A stretch of DNA of 64,000 bases from Legionella sheltonii. Lineage in GTDB: Bacteria > Pseudomonadota > Gammaproteobacteria > Legionellales > Legionellaceae. The notes beneath the pieces were generated by a model that worked only from the letters and a program-made list of their open reading frames with translations, made no database searches and was not told the origin of the DNA. The translations under genes were made by a program, and so were the position numbers. The stretch is from contig NZ_JAPHOQ010000012.1 in assembly GCF_026191355.1 (NCBI RefSeq), positions 1-64,000 on the forward strand. Direction: 5' to 3'. Every line of letters starts with the position of its first letter. Position 1 is the stretch's first letter. Shown piece by piece: positions 26,334-35,335 of this stretch.

Positions 26334-27242
26334 ATGATAAATCAAGAATATCGCGGTTCTCTCTATGCTATTTTATCTGGATTTCTTTATGGTTTTATTG
26401 GGTATTTTGGCTTAAGCGCGATTAATGGCAATTTGTCCGCAAGCACGATGTTGTTTTGGCGCTTTCTTATTTCAAGTATGATTATTTTAGTGTTCATGCT
26501 TCCCAAAATAAAAAAAACTAATGATTCTTATAAAAACATGTTCATAGCTTTTTTCACAGGTGTTTTTTTCTATGGTATTTCAACCTGGCTTTACTTTTTA
26601 GCCTCTTATTACATTGGTTCTGGATTGGCAATGGTTATCTTTTTTACCTATCCAGTACTGATTATGTTGCTGAATTATTTCTTTTATAATCAATCTATTC
26701 CCAAAGTTTATTATTTGGCTATTGCCGTTATTTTAATTGGTATGGCACTTATGGTGGATTTAGATGCATTATCTTTTAACTTATGGGGAATTTTACTCGG
26801 TATTGCTTCCGCATTTTTTTATGCATGCTATGTGATAGGCAGTGAAAAAAATGAACTTTCTCCCAATATGTCTACCTTTATGGTTTGCTTGGGTTGTATG
26901 ACAACGAGTTTGGTTGTTTCCCTTTTTAGTCATTCGTTTGCAATCCCGTCTACTATGGATGTTTGGTATCATTTAATTGGAATTTCTGTTATTGCAACTG
27001 TGATTCCCATAGTATTGTTGTTATACAGCTTAAAATACATCAGCTCAGAAAAAGCCTCTATTTTATCCGTTTTGGAACCAGTGTTTGTGGTAATTTTTGG
27101 CGTCTTACTTCTAGGGGAAGAGTTAAATCTGTGGGGGACCGTAGGTATTGCATTGGTATTAACTGGCGCATTAGTTACTTTATTCAGCCATAAAATTAAC
27201 TTTGATCAATTAAAAATTCGCCTCATTCGAAGGGCGTGTTGA
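26334..27242 (+). CDS. DMT-family transporter (EamA domains)
   Basis: An inner-membrane protein of 302 aa with ten predicted helices in two EamA repeats (about residues 8-140 and 150-285). Typical features are the GFLYGFIGYFGL first helix, WRFLISS in the second, and the repeat-2 end SILSVLEPVFVVIFGVLLLGEELNLWG (in short form LEPVFVVIFGVLLLGE), the usual EamA signature. These carriers move small metabolites or drugs by proton coupling; the substrate cannot be read. The last codons and the stop (AGG GCG TGT TGA) fall inside a 60-bp dispersed repeat at 27231, so the repeat supplied the present C-terminus. Confidence 0.87.
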   Translation: MINQEYRGSLYAILSGFLYGFIGYFGLSAINGNLSASTMLFWRFLISSMIILVFMLPKIKKTNDSYKNMFIAFFTGVFFYGISTWLYFLASYYIGSGLAMVIFFTYPVLIMLLNYFFYNQSIPKVYYLAIAVILIGMALMVDLDALSFNLWGILLGIASAFFYACYVIGSEKNELSPNMSTFMVCLGCMTTSLVVSLFSHSFAIPSTMDVWYHLIGISVIATVIPIVLLLYSLKYISSEKASILSVLEPVFVVIFGVLLLGEELNLWGTVGIALVLTGALVTLFSHKINFDQLKIRLIRRAC

Positions 27243-27290
27243 CAATTCATCCCCACCGCCTACGTGCCGCGACGTGTTCGCGGCAACCAG
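27231..27290 (+). repeat. 60-bp REP-like repeat, copy 1
   Basis: The unit begins AGGGCGTGTTGACAATTCAT and contains a hairpin with 8-bp arms TGCCGCGA / TCGCGGCA. An inverted copy differing at about seven positions lies at 28213-28272. The first 12 bases encode the end of the DMT transporter. Together the two copies bracket a GIY-YIG gene and an IS5 remnant. Confidence 0.8.
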
Positions 27291-27300
27291 CCGATCTTAA

Positions 27301-27591
27301 TCAGTGGCAAATTTCTTCATAAAGATCATGCCATTCTGTATTTAGGTTCTCAATCAAATGTAACTTCCACTGCCTGGGCCAATTTTTGAATCGCTTCTCA
27401 CGTCGAGCAGCTTCTATATAGGTTTCATGAACCTCATAATAAACCAATATATGTACATTGTACTTAGCTGTAAATCCCGGAATCAGGTTGTTTTTATGTT
27501 CCCAGACTCGTTTAATTAAATCTGATGTTGAACCAGCGTATAGTGTACCATTTCGCTTGCTTGCCATAATATAGACATAAAATGACTTCAT
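27301..27591 (-). CDS. GIY-YIG nuclease-superfamily protein (UPF0213-like), 96 aa
   Basis: A single small GIY-YIG domain. YVYIMASKRNGTLYAGSTSD carries the two short strands of the motif and SDLIKRVWEHK the conserved Arg helix; a Glu-rich helix follows (EARRREKRFKN-type, here AARREKRFKNWPRQWK). Members of this stand-alone group are abundant, mobile-looking and mostly uncharacterised. The gene lies just inside one of two inverted 60-bp repeats and next to an IS5 remnant, a setting that suggests it arrived or is maintained with these repeats. Its ATG at 27591 is followed upstream by 64 bases before the IS5 remnant. Confidence 0.88.
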   Translation of the reverse strand: MKSFYVYIMASKRNGTLYAGSTSDLIKRVWEHKNNLIPGFTAKYNVHILVYYEVHETYIEAARREKRFKNWPRQWKLHLIENLNTEWHDLYEEICH

Positions 27592-27655
27592 TTGGCTTCC
27601 TTGTTTTGATCAGAGTGTTGGACTCAATGCGATGATATCACCTAAATTTCACTGA

Positions 27656-28104
27656 TTACATTGGTAGCCAAATATAGGAACAAGCCATTGCGAGCATTGA
27701 CGCATCATTTCTCTTCAATTTATCATATCTTGTGGCAACAGCTCGAAAAAGTTTAAGTCGCGCAAATACGTTTTCAACTAGATGACGATATTTGTATAGA
27801 CCCCAATCAATATCAGCATTCCCAGTTTTAGAGTTCGTCTTCCGAGGAATCATTGGAGTAGATGATTTTTGCCTAATCTGATCTCGAATTTCCTCGCTAT
27901 CATATCCTTTGTCTGCAATGGTGTAATCAGCTTTAGGGAGTGTTTCAATGAGACCTGAAGCTGCTTTAGCATCATGTACCTCTCCGCCAGTCAATTGAAA
28001 TTCAATCGGAAGGCCGCAAGCATCAACTGCCATATGAATTTTTGTTGTAGCATTATCTCCTTTAGCTTAGACCATAGCTCATCACTGAGCATCAATCTAG
28101 CCAT
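27656..28104 (-). pseudogene. IS5-family transposase remnant with internal deletion
   Basis: The 3' part (28033 down to 27656) encodes the C-terminal DDE region: KIHMAVDACGLPIEF, TGGEVHDAKAA, DYTIADKGYDSEEIR, IPRKTNSKTGNADIDWGLY and YRHLVENVFARLKLFRAVATRYDKLKR (each a known IS5/IS427-group block). The 5' part from 28104 encodes MARLMLSDELWSKLKEIM, the usual transposase N-terminus, in another frame. The two meet near 28045-28060, so the roughly 100-130 residues between, including the first catalytic Asp region, are missing. The element is dead unless helped in trans. No clear terminal inverted repeats could be assigned. Confidence 0.82.
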
Positions 28105-28212
28105 TGCAAACTCGTTTTATACTTGATATTGAAATCGATATATTATGAGTTTGCTCTTATTCATCAATCGATTAGAGCAATGAATTAAGTTCATCTTTAA
28201 CTTGACCATTTC

Positions 28213-28272
28213 CTGGATGCCGCGAACAAGTCGCGGCACGTAGCCGGTGGGGATAAATTGGCAACACGCCCT
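28213..28272 (-). repeat. 60-bp REP-like repeat, copy 2 (inverted)
   Basis: Reverse complement reads AGGGCGTGTTGCCAATTTAT at its start and matches copy 1 (27231-27290) over 60 bases with a few substitutions. It retains the TGCCGCGA / TCGCGGCA stem with a changed loop, showing that stem pairing is kept while the loop drifts. Confidence 0.8.
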
Positions 28273-28356
28273 AGTGAAAATGCTGGATAATGAGTCCCAT
28301 ATTGGTTTGAGGATTACAGCAGGAGAAGCCAAGCATCCTGTAAGGACCTGAATTTC

Positions 28357-28391
28357 GCCTACGTCCTGCGCATAAGCCGTAGGACGTAGGC
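28357..28391. repeat. perfect 11-bp hairpin (GCCTACGTCCT arms)
   Basis: GCCTACGTCCT, a 13-base loop and AGGACGTAGGC. It lies 23 bases downstream of the small Cys-rich gene on the minus strand, so it may end that transcript, but it has no U-tract. Its GCCTACGT arm matches part of the 60-bp repeat unit (CGCCTACGTGCCG), suggesting a shared origin. Confidence 0.55.
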
Positions 28392-28413
28392 ATGCCGTGG
28401 TTATTGAGTATTT

Positions 28414-28548
28414 TTAATACCAACTTCCATTACATCCACCACAGCCCCCACAATCACTAGCACAAGTTCCGCAACATGAACCATTAGAACAATTGCCTAG
28501 CAAGGCAGTTGAGCACACCAGTATTACAGCCAGTATTATTTTTTTCAT
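28414..28548 (-). CDS. small Cys/Gly-rich exported peptide, 44 aa
   Basis: An open frame from ATG 28548 begins MKKIILAVILVCSTALLGN, a clear signal-peptide-like segment, and continues with CSNGSCCGTCASDCGGCGGC and a short NGSWY tail. Eight of the last 25 residues are Cys. The ATG has an AAGGACAGG ribosome site 3-10 bases upstream. Stop is TAA at 28414. The Cys at residue 20 is preceded by LLGN, not a good lipobox, so a lipoprotein is possible but weak. I recognise no family; size and pattern recall metal-binding or bacteriocin-like peptides. It is close to a repeat-rich, IS-disturbed region and is easily missed because of its length. Confidence 0.7.
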   Translation of the reverse strand: MKKIILAVILVCSTALLGNCSNGSCCGTCASDCGGCGGCNGSWY

Positions 28549-28685
28549 TACCTGTCCTTATTATGGTATGTATATTAACTATACTCTACGTTTTTGAATT
28601 TAACCAATTTATATTCAAGTCTTACCTTTTTTATTCTTAATAAAAGACTGTCCAATAAAATCCTAGAGCAACTTGCAAACTGGCT

Positions 28686-29870
28686 CTAGTTTTCTTCAAT
28701 ATATAGCCATTGCAATTTCCATAAATTATAAATAAATATTTGATTTTGTGTAGCATTCAAATAAGTAACGAGAGCTTGATGAGATAAGTAGCGATTATTG
28801 GCAATATAGCTTATCAAATCTTGAGAAACTCCGGCGGTGTCCCATTCACAGCCATTAATATAAAGTTGATATTCAGATTGTTCGTCTAGAGTCTGATAAG
28901 CAAAACGACACGATGCGTCTCTGGTAAGATTTGCTCCGGCTTTTAATTCTTTAATAAAACTCGATAAATCAACGGCTTCATTATCTTCTAAAGGTAAAGG
29001 TAATTGAAGTTCTGCTTGTTGATCTAGCCGTGTTGCAAAACATCCAAACCATGATTTGATTGTTTTTTCGTCGCTAATTAATTGCTGTAGTAGTTTTTGT
29101 GCACTTTGCCAAGCTGGACGAATAATCTCGGAGGTATTGTGTGACGTTGACCAGTCAGGATCTTGATATAGTGCTTTGAATGTTTCTTTTTCAGCTAAAT
29201 ATTCACTAAGACTATCTAATAATTCTTGTCCTTCATAACTCCGATAACCAAAAGAATAAGTCATGCATTCTTCGGAAAGTGAAATACCGTAATGGCCTAC
29301 ATGGGGTGGAAGATATAACATATCTCCTTCTTCAAGAATTAAACGTTCTTCTACCGCAAATTGGTTCATGATACGAAGTTCGAGATCTTGAATGTAATTT
29401 TCATTATTACAGCCCTTAGTCGTAAGTGACCATTCACGCCGTCCTTGGGCTTGGTATAAAAAAACATCATAATTATCGTAATGAGGACCAACACTGCCAT
29501 GGAGCACTGCATAACTAATCATGATGTCATCAATTCTCCATTGTGGAATGAAATCAAAATGATCCAGCAGGGCATAAACCTCTGGAATTAGTCTATCAAC
29601 TCCTTGAACGAGCAAAGTCCAATGGGTTGGGGGCAGGCTACTAAAATCATTTTCGGAAAATGGCCCTCGTTTTAAGTGCCAATAAGGTTTTTCATTGGGT
29701 GTTTCAAAGACTAGACGACTTTCAATATCCTCTTCAAGAGCAAGTCCAGCCAGCTCATCGGGAGATAATGGGGCTACAAAACTTGGCAAAGCATTGCGAA
29801 TCACTAAAGGTTTTTTTTGCCAATATTCCCTAAGAAAGGTGTCAAAAGAAATGTGCTGAAGGTTGATCAT
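28686..29870 (-). CDS. roxA: ribosomal protein uL16 3-hydroxylase (RoxA/YcfD, JmjC-type)
   Basis: A cytoplasmic Fe(II)/2-oxoglutarate dioxygenase that hydroxylates an Arg of ribosomal protein uL16. The N-terminal part matches YcfD closely (FLREYWQKKPLVIRNA, LSPDELAGLALE, ESRLV), then WRIDDIMISYAV and the metal-binding VGPHYDNYDVFLYQ with HxD, and the distal His in LPPHVGHYGISL. The C-terminal winged-helix dimerisation and tail region is present. The ATG at 29870 (MINLQHIS) is chosen because E. coli YcfD starts at the same distance from the first motif; an upstream ATG at 29897 adds 9 residues and has no ribosome site. It follows kef by 37 bases in a ychJ-kef-roxA operon. Confidence 0.92.
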   Translation of the reverse strand: MINLQHISFDTFLREYWQKKPLVIRNALPSFVAPLSPDELAGLALEEDIESRLVFETPNEKPYWHLKRGPFSENDFSSLPPTHWTLLVQGVDRLIPEVYALLDHFDFIPQWRIDDIMISYAVLHGSVGPHYDNYDVFLYQAQGRREWSLTTKGCNNENYIQDLELRIMNQFAVEERLILEEGDMLYLPPHVGHYGISLSEECMTYSFGYRSYEGQELLDSLSEYLAEKETFKALYQDPDWSTSHNTSEIIRPAWQSAQKLLQQLISDEKTIKSWFGCFATRLDQQAELQLPLPLEDNEAVDLSSFIKELKAGANLTRDASCRFAYQTLDEQSEYQLYINGCEWDTAGVSQDLISYIANNRYLSHQALVTYLNATQNQIFIYNLWKLQWLYIEEN

Positions 29871-29934
29871 GTGTGGTTGATACTCCGTGATTATCATTTT
29901 TTAATCTGGATGACGCGGACAGAAATCCAAGCGT

Positions 29935-31728
29935 TTAACTTGATTGAAGAATACGCTCCAATTCTCCTTTTGCTTGACGTGAAAAATTGATTAAATCACT
30001 TTCTTTTTCAAAGAAATCAAAGGATTGGATTAGTGATGTTTCATCATGTTTTCTAAATGCTGATGCTTTTTTTTGAATGTCCTCATGGGAGTATCCTAGG
30101 AACTTCATTACTTCTTTAGTCATAGATAAAGAGGAATCAAATAATTCGCGAATGAAATAATTCACACCCAGTCGATGCAGTTCATAGGCATGGCGACGAT
30201 TACGTGCTCGAGCAAAAATTTTTAAGTGGGGAAAGTGTTGTTTGGCGAGCCTCACAATTTTTAGATTCGCATCGACATTTCCTACAGCAACTATAAGCAG
30301 TTTGGCATGTTCAGCCCCAGCACTTTTTAACATATCCAATCGACTGGCATCTCCAAAATAACCAATGTAACCAAATTTTCTGAGAAGCTCGATTTGTTCT
30401 GGATTTTTTTCCAATACGGTAATTGTGATGTTTTCCCCGTTGAGTAAGCGTCCAATAATTTGACCGAAACGCCCATAACCGGCAAGAATAATTCCATTTT
30501 GTTCATTGAAGGTGTCATACTCTCTCTCGGGTATAACACTCATAAATTTCGGTATAACAAACCGATGATAGAGCAGCATTAAAAAGGGAGTGGCGAGCAT
30601 GGATAATGCAACAACAAGGGTAAAAAAGGCTTCAATTTCCTGACTAATTACTTTTGTAGACCCGGCATATTCAAAAAGTACGAAGGCAAATTCGCTTCCT
30701 TGGGATAAGGCGAAAGCAAAACCCATGCTTTGAAGTTTTGTTAAATCAAAGAGATTCCCCAAAAAATATAAAATAATCGCTTTGATGATAATTAAAGTAA
30801 ACACAGCCCCCACAATCATCATCGCTTTTTGAGAAAAAAGGGAGAAATTCATCCCCATACCCACTGAGATGAAAAACAAGCCAAGTAGGAGTCCTTTGAA
30901 GGGCTGAATGTCTGCATCCACTGCATGTTTGTATTGGGAATTTGCTAATACAACCCCAGCAATGAATGCACCTAAAGCAGGGGATACACCTATAGATTCC
31001 ATTAATAAGGTGACGCCAACGACCAAAGCAAGAGAAAAAGCGGTGAATACCTCACGTAAATTGGTTTTGGCGATAATTAAGAACAAGTGTCTGGATAAAT
31101 AGTGACCCACTAAAATAACTGCCCCTATGATTGCAGCAACTAGAATGGCGTGTAACCCTCTAGGAAGATGCATCATGAATGAAACTTCATGAGGATTTAT
31201 TTGAATGCTCTCATGCTGTGCGAGTAATGGAATGATGATTAATATAGGGATTACTGCGATATCTTGAAATAACAGCACTGCAAAAGAAGTTTCACCCTCT
31301 GCTGTTTTCAAAAGGTTTTTTTCTTGAAGCATTTGTAATACTAGAGCTGTTGATGAAAGCGACAAAGCCATACTAACTGTTACAGTCGCCTTCCAGTTAA
31401 GACCAAGCATTAATCCAACGGCGATTAAAACACACGTCGTTAAAAGTACTTGTAAATTACCTAAACCTATAATGAGTTTGCGAAGTTTCCATAACATGGC
31501 AGGTTCTAATTCTAACCCGATGAGAAATAACATCATGATCACCCCAAATTCACCAAAATTCATGATTTGTTGTGAATTTCCAATCAATTTCAATCCAAAA
31601 GGGCCAATAAGAATTCCCACTATCAGATAACCCAGGACAGACCCCAGCTTAAAACGGCTGGCAATAGGAACCATAATGCTAGCGGCAGCAAGAAAGATAA
31701 AAATATTAAGCATTAAGTGACCATTCAT
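29935..31728 (-). CDS. Kef-type potassium/proton antiporter (CPA2) with RCK domain
   Basis: The protein has about 12 membrane helices (residues 1-385) with the CPA2 signatures GYLIVGILIGPFGLKL, FLIGLELEP, SLSSTALVLQML and LLFQDIAVIPIL, then a cytoplasmic TrkA-N/RCK Rossmann domain with AGYGRFGQIIGRLL and YFGDASRLDMLKSAGA. Such proteins release K+ on electrophile stress or exchange cations for protons; glutathione control of KefB/KefC depends on residues I cannot verify here, and no KefF/KefG partner is adjacent. Length (597 aa) is normal for KefB/C. Start is ATG 31728 or the second Met (MLNIFIF). It lies 3 bases after ychJ, so translation is probably coupled. Confidence 0.9.
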   Translation of the reverse strand: MNGHLMLNIFIFLAAASIMVPIASRFKLGSVLGYLIVGILIGPFGLKLIGNSQQIMNFGEFGVIMMLFLIGLELEPAMLWKLRKLIIGLGNLQVLLTTCVLIAVGLMLGLNWKATVTVSMALSLSSTALVLQMLQEKNLLKTAEGETSFAVLLFQDIAVIPILIIIPLLAQHESIQINPHEVSFMMHLPRGLHAILVAAIIGAVILVGHYLSRHLFLIIAKTNLREVFTAFSLALVVGVTLLMESIGVSPALGAFIAGVVLANSQYKHAVDADIQPFKGLLLGLFFISVGMGMNFSLFSQKAMMIVGAVFTLIIIKAIILYFLGNLFDLTKLQSMGFAFALSQGSEFAFVLFEYAGSTKVISQEIEAFFTLVVALSMLATPFLMLLYHRFVIPKFMSVIPEREYDTFNEQNGIILAGYGRFGQIIGRLLNGENITITVLEKNPEQIELLRKFGYIGYFGDASRLDMLKSAGAEHAKLLIVAVGNVDANLKIVRLAKQHFPHLKIFARARNRRHAYELHRLGVNYFIRELFDSSLSMTKEVMKFLGYSHEDIQKKASAFRKHDETSLIQSFDFFEKESDLINFSRQAKGELERILQSS

Positions 31729-31731
31729 AGT

Positions 31732-32217
31732 TTAACTCGATTTTCCATGACAATTTTTAAATTTTTTACCACTACCACAAGGGCAGGAGGCGTTACGGGC
31801 GACTTGGGGTTTCCGGATTTTATTTAAACCGTGTTTATGAATTCCGCTGACATAGAACCAGCGGCCATTTTCTTTATGGAACTCACTTGACTCGTGGATA
31901 ATTTTCACTTGGTCGCTTTCTGAAAAACGCGCTGCAAATTCGACAAATCCTTTATCTGGACCTGACATGCTTGCTTTAATGACTTCTAAATTGATCCAGG
32001 TCACGCTTTTAGCCCATTGTTCGGCTTCCAGTTCATTAAAACCAATTAAGGCTTTGCCCTTCATGGTATGTTTAATGTACTCAATTTTACCCATAGTGTA
32101 TGCAGTATAACGTGATCGCATCAATTGTTCCGGGGTTTCAGGCAATTGGTTTTTATCTAAATATAAACCGCAGCACAACTCATATGTATTTTGTGATCCA
32201 CAAGGGCAAAGTGACAT
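31732..32217 (-). CDS. ychJ: YchJ family protein with two SEC-C motifs
   Basis: A small cytoplasmic protein. The N-terminal zinc-binding SEC-C type motif is CPCGSQNTYELCC and the C-terminal one CPCGSGKKFKNCHG; between them is the NTF2-like YchJ middle domain (MRSRYTAYTMGKIEYI, VEFAARFSE, GRWFYVSG). The biochemical role of YchJ is unknown; SEC-C motifs bind zinc and in SecA mediate SecB contact. Length (161 aa) matches. It is the first gene of a ychJ-kef-roxA operon; divergent kdoO begins 113 bases away. Confidence 0.92.
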   Translation of the reverse strand: MSLCPCGSQNTYELCCGLYLDKNQLPETPEQLMRSRYTAYTMGKIEYIKHTMKGKALIGFNELEAEQWAKSVTWINLEVIKASMSGPDKGFVEFAARFSESDQVKIIHESSEFHKENGRWFYVSGIHKHGLNKIRKPQVARNASCPCGSGKKFKNCHGKSS

Positions 32218-32330
32218 GGTATGATCCAGAAAAGTAAAAATTGGATTTTGGGATTATATGCGATGTCGCATTAAATTTTTACTAAAAAATTCAATATAGT
32301 CCATTTCGACAGATTATTTAGGATAAAAGA

Positions 32331-33197
32331 ATGAATTCTTATTTGTTCACACAAAATATAAAGCAAATTGATCAGCAAAACAGTATGAATCAATTGGAGG
32401 AAGGTAAAGTTTTATTTTTCCCAGAGTATTGTTTTTCTCCTGTAGACCCTGCCTTACTATCAGAACATATTCTGGATGGTAGTCGTAAAAATGTCAGTTA
32501 TGACATTCGTAATAAAAAGTTGAATGCGTATAGCAAGAAAATGGGTAGTTTGGATACTAAACTTAGAGCGATGATGCACGGTTATGCTGAATTTGCACAT
32601 CAATTAATTCAAAAGACGCTTCCTGCTTATGTGCCTCATTTGCAATGGGGAAGGACCAGTTTTAGACCGGCACAAATTCATGGGCGTATTTCCTCAAAAC
32701 GAAAAGATGATACGCGTTTGCATGTTGATTCATTTTCAGCAAGCCCTGTCGATGGGTTGAGAATTTTGCGTGTGTTTTGCAATGTTAATCCCTATAACGT
32801 ACCTCGAGTATGGAATCTGGGTGAGCCATTTGCTAATGTTCTCCATCGTTTTGCGCCGAGGATCGCTCCTTACAATAAAATGAAAGCAAAAATGCTGAAA
32901 CTGGTAAAAGCAACAAAAACTTTGCGTTCACCATATGACCATTATATGTTGCATTTACATGATGAAATGAAGTTGGATGATGCTTATCAGGCAAATGTTG
33001 AAAAGGTGCAAATCGATTTTCCTGCTAAAAGTACCTGGATTGTTTTTACTGATCATGTATCGCATGCGGCATTAAGTGGCCAGCACTTGTTAGAACAAAC
33101 CTTTTATCTCCCAGTCGATAAAATGGCAATGCCAGAACATTCGCCCTTAAATCACTTGAAAAAAATCAGACCGGAGGTGGGTTCTTATTTTTCATGA
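32331..33197 (+). CDS. kdoO: Kdo 3-hydroxylase (KdoO-type Fe(II)/2-oxoglutarate dioxygenase)
   Basis: KdoO hydroxylates 3-deoxy-D-manno-oct-2-ulosonic acid to Ko in the inner core of lipopolysaccharide at the cytoplasmic membrane, which makes the outer membrane more resistant. The sequence shows the family's SYDIRNKKLNAY start region, GRTSFRPAQIHGR, the metal site RLHVDSFSASP with HxD, RILRVFCNVNP and the distal His in FTDHVSHAAL. Length (288 aa) is typical. The ATG at 32331 has a GGATAAAAGA ribosome-site region. It stands alone between ychJ (divergent) and a c-di-GMP regulator gene (convergent), ending at a hairpin at 33214. Confidence 0.88.
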   Translation: MNSYLFTQNIKQIDQQNSMNQLEEGKVLFFPEYCFSPVDPALLSEHILDGSRKNVSYDIRNKKLNAYSKKMGSLDTKLRAMMHGYAEFAHQLIQKTLPAYVPHLQWGRTSFRPAQIHGRISSKRKDDTRLHVDSFSASPVDGLRILRVFCNVNPYNVPRVWNLGEPFANVLHRFAPRIAPYNKMKAKMLKLVKATKTLRSPYDHYMLHLHDEMKLDDAYQANVEKVQIDFPAKSTWIVFTDHVSHAALSGQHLLEQTFYLPVDKMAMPEHSPLNHLKKIRPEVGSYFS

Positions 33198-33213
33198 AGA
33201 ATGGATGATCTAA

Positions 33214-33236
33214 CCCTCCCCTAAAGTAGGGAGGGG
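33214..33236. terminator. hairpin between kdoO and the GGDEF-EAL gene
   Basis: CCCTCCCCTA, short loop, TAGGGAGGGG: a G/C-rich imperfect stem with one slipped base, 17 bases after the kdoO stop, between convergent genes. It lacks a U-tract and belongs to the same CCCTC/GAGGG class as 24861-24886. Confidence 0.5.
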
Positions 33237-33304
33237 CGAGTGGCGAAATTAAATTCAGATGCCACTGAAAATACCTCACCCGAGCTAGGAATTTTACTTA
33301 ATGA

Positions 33305-35257
33305 TTAAAGACGATGTTTTAAAAACTTTTCAATCCCGCGCGATGTTAAGGGCCTACTGAAAAAAAATCCTTGCACTTCATCACAATGCTGTTGCTTTAA
33401 AAAATCCAGTTGCTTTTTGCTTTCTACTCCTTCGGCAATCACTTTAAAATTAAAGCTACGAGCCATAGAAATGATGGCTTCAATGATTACTTCATCACTA
33501 CGTGAAGAGGATATATTTTGGATAAAAGACTGATCGATTTTTAGGGAATCAATGTGAAGTTGTTTGAGATAATTGATACTGGAATTTCCTGTTCCAAAAT
33601 CATCTAAAGCGATTTGGATACCTAGTTGCTTCAGTTGATTCAGTGTCTGCACAATATCTCTATGCGTTATGATCACATTTTCAGAAATTTCAAATTCTAA
33701 ATAGTGAGGATCAAGAAGATGTTCTTTTAAAATTTTTTCTACCGCATAAATAAAATTAGGTTGTTGTAACTGGCGAGTAGTTATATTTACAGCAACTTGA
33801 ATGTAAGGTAATCCTTTTTTATGCCAAGACTTTATTTGTTGACAAACTTCACTGATAATCCATTCACCTATAGGTATAATTAAACCAGTTTCCTCGGCAA
33901 AGGGTATGAAATCTAAAGGTAATAACAATCCCTTTTCTGGATGTTTCCAACGAATTAAAGCTTCAACGGCTAATATATTTTCTTTATTATCAAGACTGAA
34001 TTGCGGCTGATATAATAAAAAAAACTCTTGATTTTTAATGGCCTGGCGTAAATCAGACTCGAGTTTAAAACATTTATCAGTATACTCATGCAGTTGAGAG
34101 GAGTAAAACGAATACTGATTTCCTCCACGTTCTTTCGCTTGATACATCGCTAAATCAGAATTTTTTAATAAATCAGCTGGCAGATCTCCATCTTGAGGAT
34201 AGATACTTATTCCTATAGCAGTAGTAATAACTAAATCCCGATTTTCGATTTTGAATGGCTCACGCATGGAGTCTAAAATTTTATTGGCAACTACTCGAAT
34301 ATCCTCGTTTTTAGCTATCTGACGGGTCATGACAAATTCATCCCCTCCAATTCGAGCTATAGTATCCTCTTTGCCAATTAAAGAAGACCAGCGTTGTGAA
34401 ACCAAGCGTAATAATTGATCACCAACTTCATGTGACAAGCTGTCATTTACTAATTTAAATCGATCCAAATCAAAATACAGAAGCGCAAACTGTTGTCTAT
34501 GTTTTTTTGCATATTCAATACCAGTTTGTATTTTGTCGATTAACAAAGCTCGGTTAGGTAATTGGGTTAATGGATCATGCAAGGCTTGATATTTAAGTTG
34601 TTTTTCAAGATTTGCCTGTTCCGTGATGTCACGAAAACTCCAAACTCGACCGATGGTATTTTCATTCAAACGGTGAGGAAGCGTATAGCATTCCAATATT
34701 TTACCATTCTTAAAAGTCACAATATCTCGAGTGATTTCATCAATATTTTTCCGGAGACGATTAATATCAGCTAAATATTCTCTCGGGTTAATGAGCTGGT
34801 TGAGCATATAATACAGAATAATATTTCCATTATCAGTCTCTAACATGGAGTGGGGGATATTCCACATCGACACAAATTTCGAATTACAATCAATAACTTT
34901 GTTATTCAAGTCGACAACTAAGATTCCATCAGCAGATGATTCAAAGGTAGATCTTAAGAGCGACAATGACTGTTGCAATGATTCTGTGCGCTCCTCAACA
35001 GTCTGTTCCAGTATTTTCTTATGATGTTTGGAATCATTGGCCAAAATCCATTTTCTCGTTAGTGCACAGGCAAGTTGTCTTACTGCTACCACATCGAATG
35101 GTTTTTTCAGAATAAGATAATTATCTCCCATTCCTAATTCTTTTACGGTTTCTTCCCAGCTGTAGTCAGAGTATGCAGTACAAATGACTACTTGAATATC
35201 CGGATCAATTTTCCACATGTGCTTAATGGTTTCAATACCATCCCATCCAGGTGGCAT
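33305..35257 (-). pseudogene. c-di-GMP regulator fragment: partial REC, PAS, GGDEF, EAL
   Basis: The 3' portion of a response regulator split by an IS3 element. It opens at MPPGWDGIETI, which follows the phosphoacceptor Asp in intact receivers, continues through the receiver's second half (CTAYSDYSWEE, LILKKPFD), a coiled linker, a PAS domain (SSADGILVVDLNNKVIDCN), a GGDEF domain with intact ARIGGDEFVM and an EAL domain with VEALIRWKHPE and DDFGTGNSSINYL. By motif both catalytic domains look active. Because an ATG happens to begin the fragment, a headless 650-residue protein could be made from an IS-borne promoter. The 5' part is at 36633-36929; joined, the protein has 746 residues. Confidence 0.88.
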
Positions 35258-35260
35258 TCT
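35256..35260. repeat. target site duplication of the IS3 element, left copy
   Basis: ATTCT next to the left IS end matches 36640-36644 at the right end. Using it as the duplication restores the interrupted gene in frame across FVDIRMPPGW. Confidence 0.75.
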
Positions 35261-35335
35261 GATATAGGCGCGGTTTTTTGGACGAAAAAAGGTAATTTTT
35301 AAGAGCTATTCTTCTAAGTAACAGAGGAGAATAGA

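Noticed and set aside
35261..35300. Small inverted-repeat element (about 64 bp) into whose centre an IS3 had inserted
   Set aside because: The outer inverted repeats align without gaps into the AAGAGCTATTC ends, and the 5-bp duplication restoring the gene lies outside them, so one IS3 with long ends is simpler.
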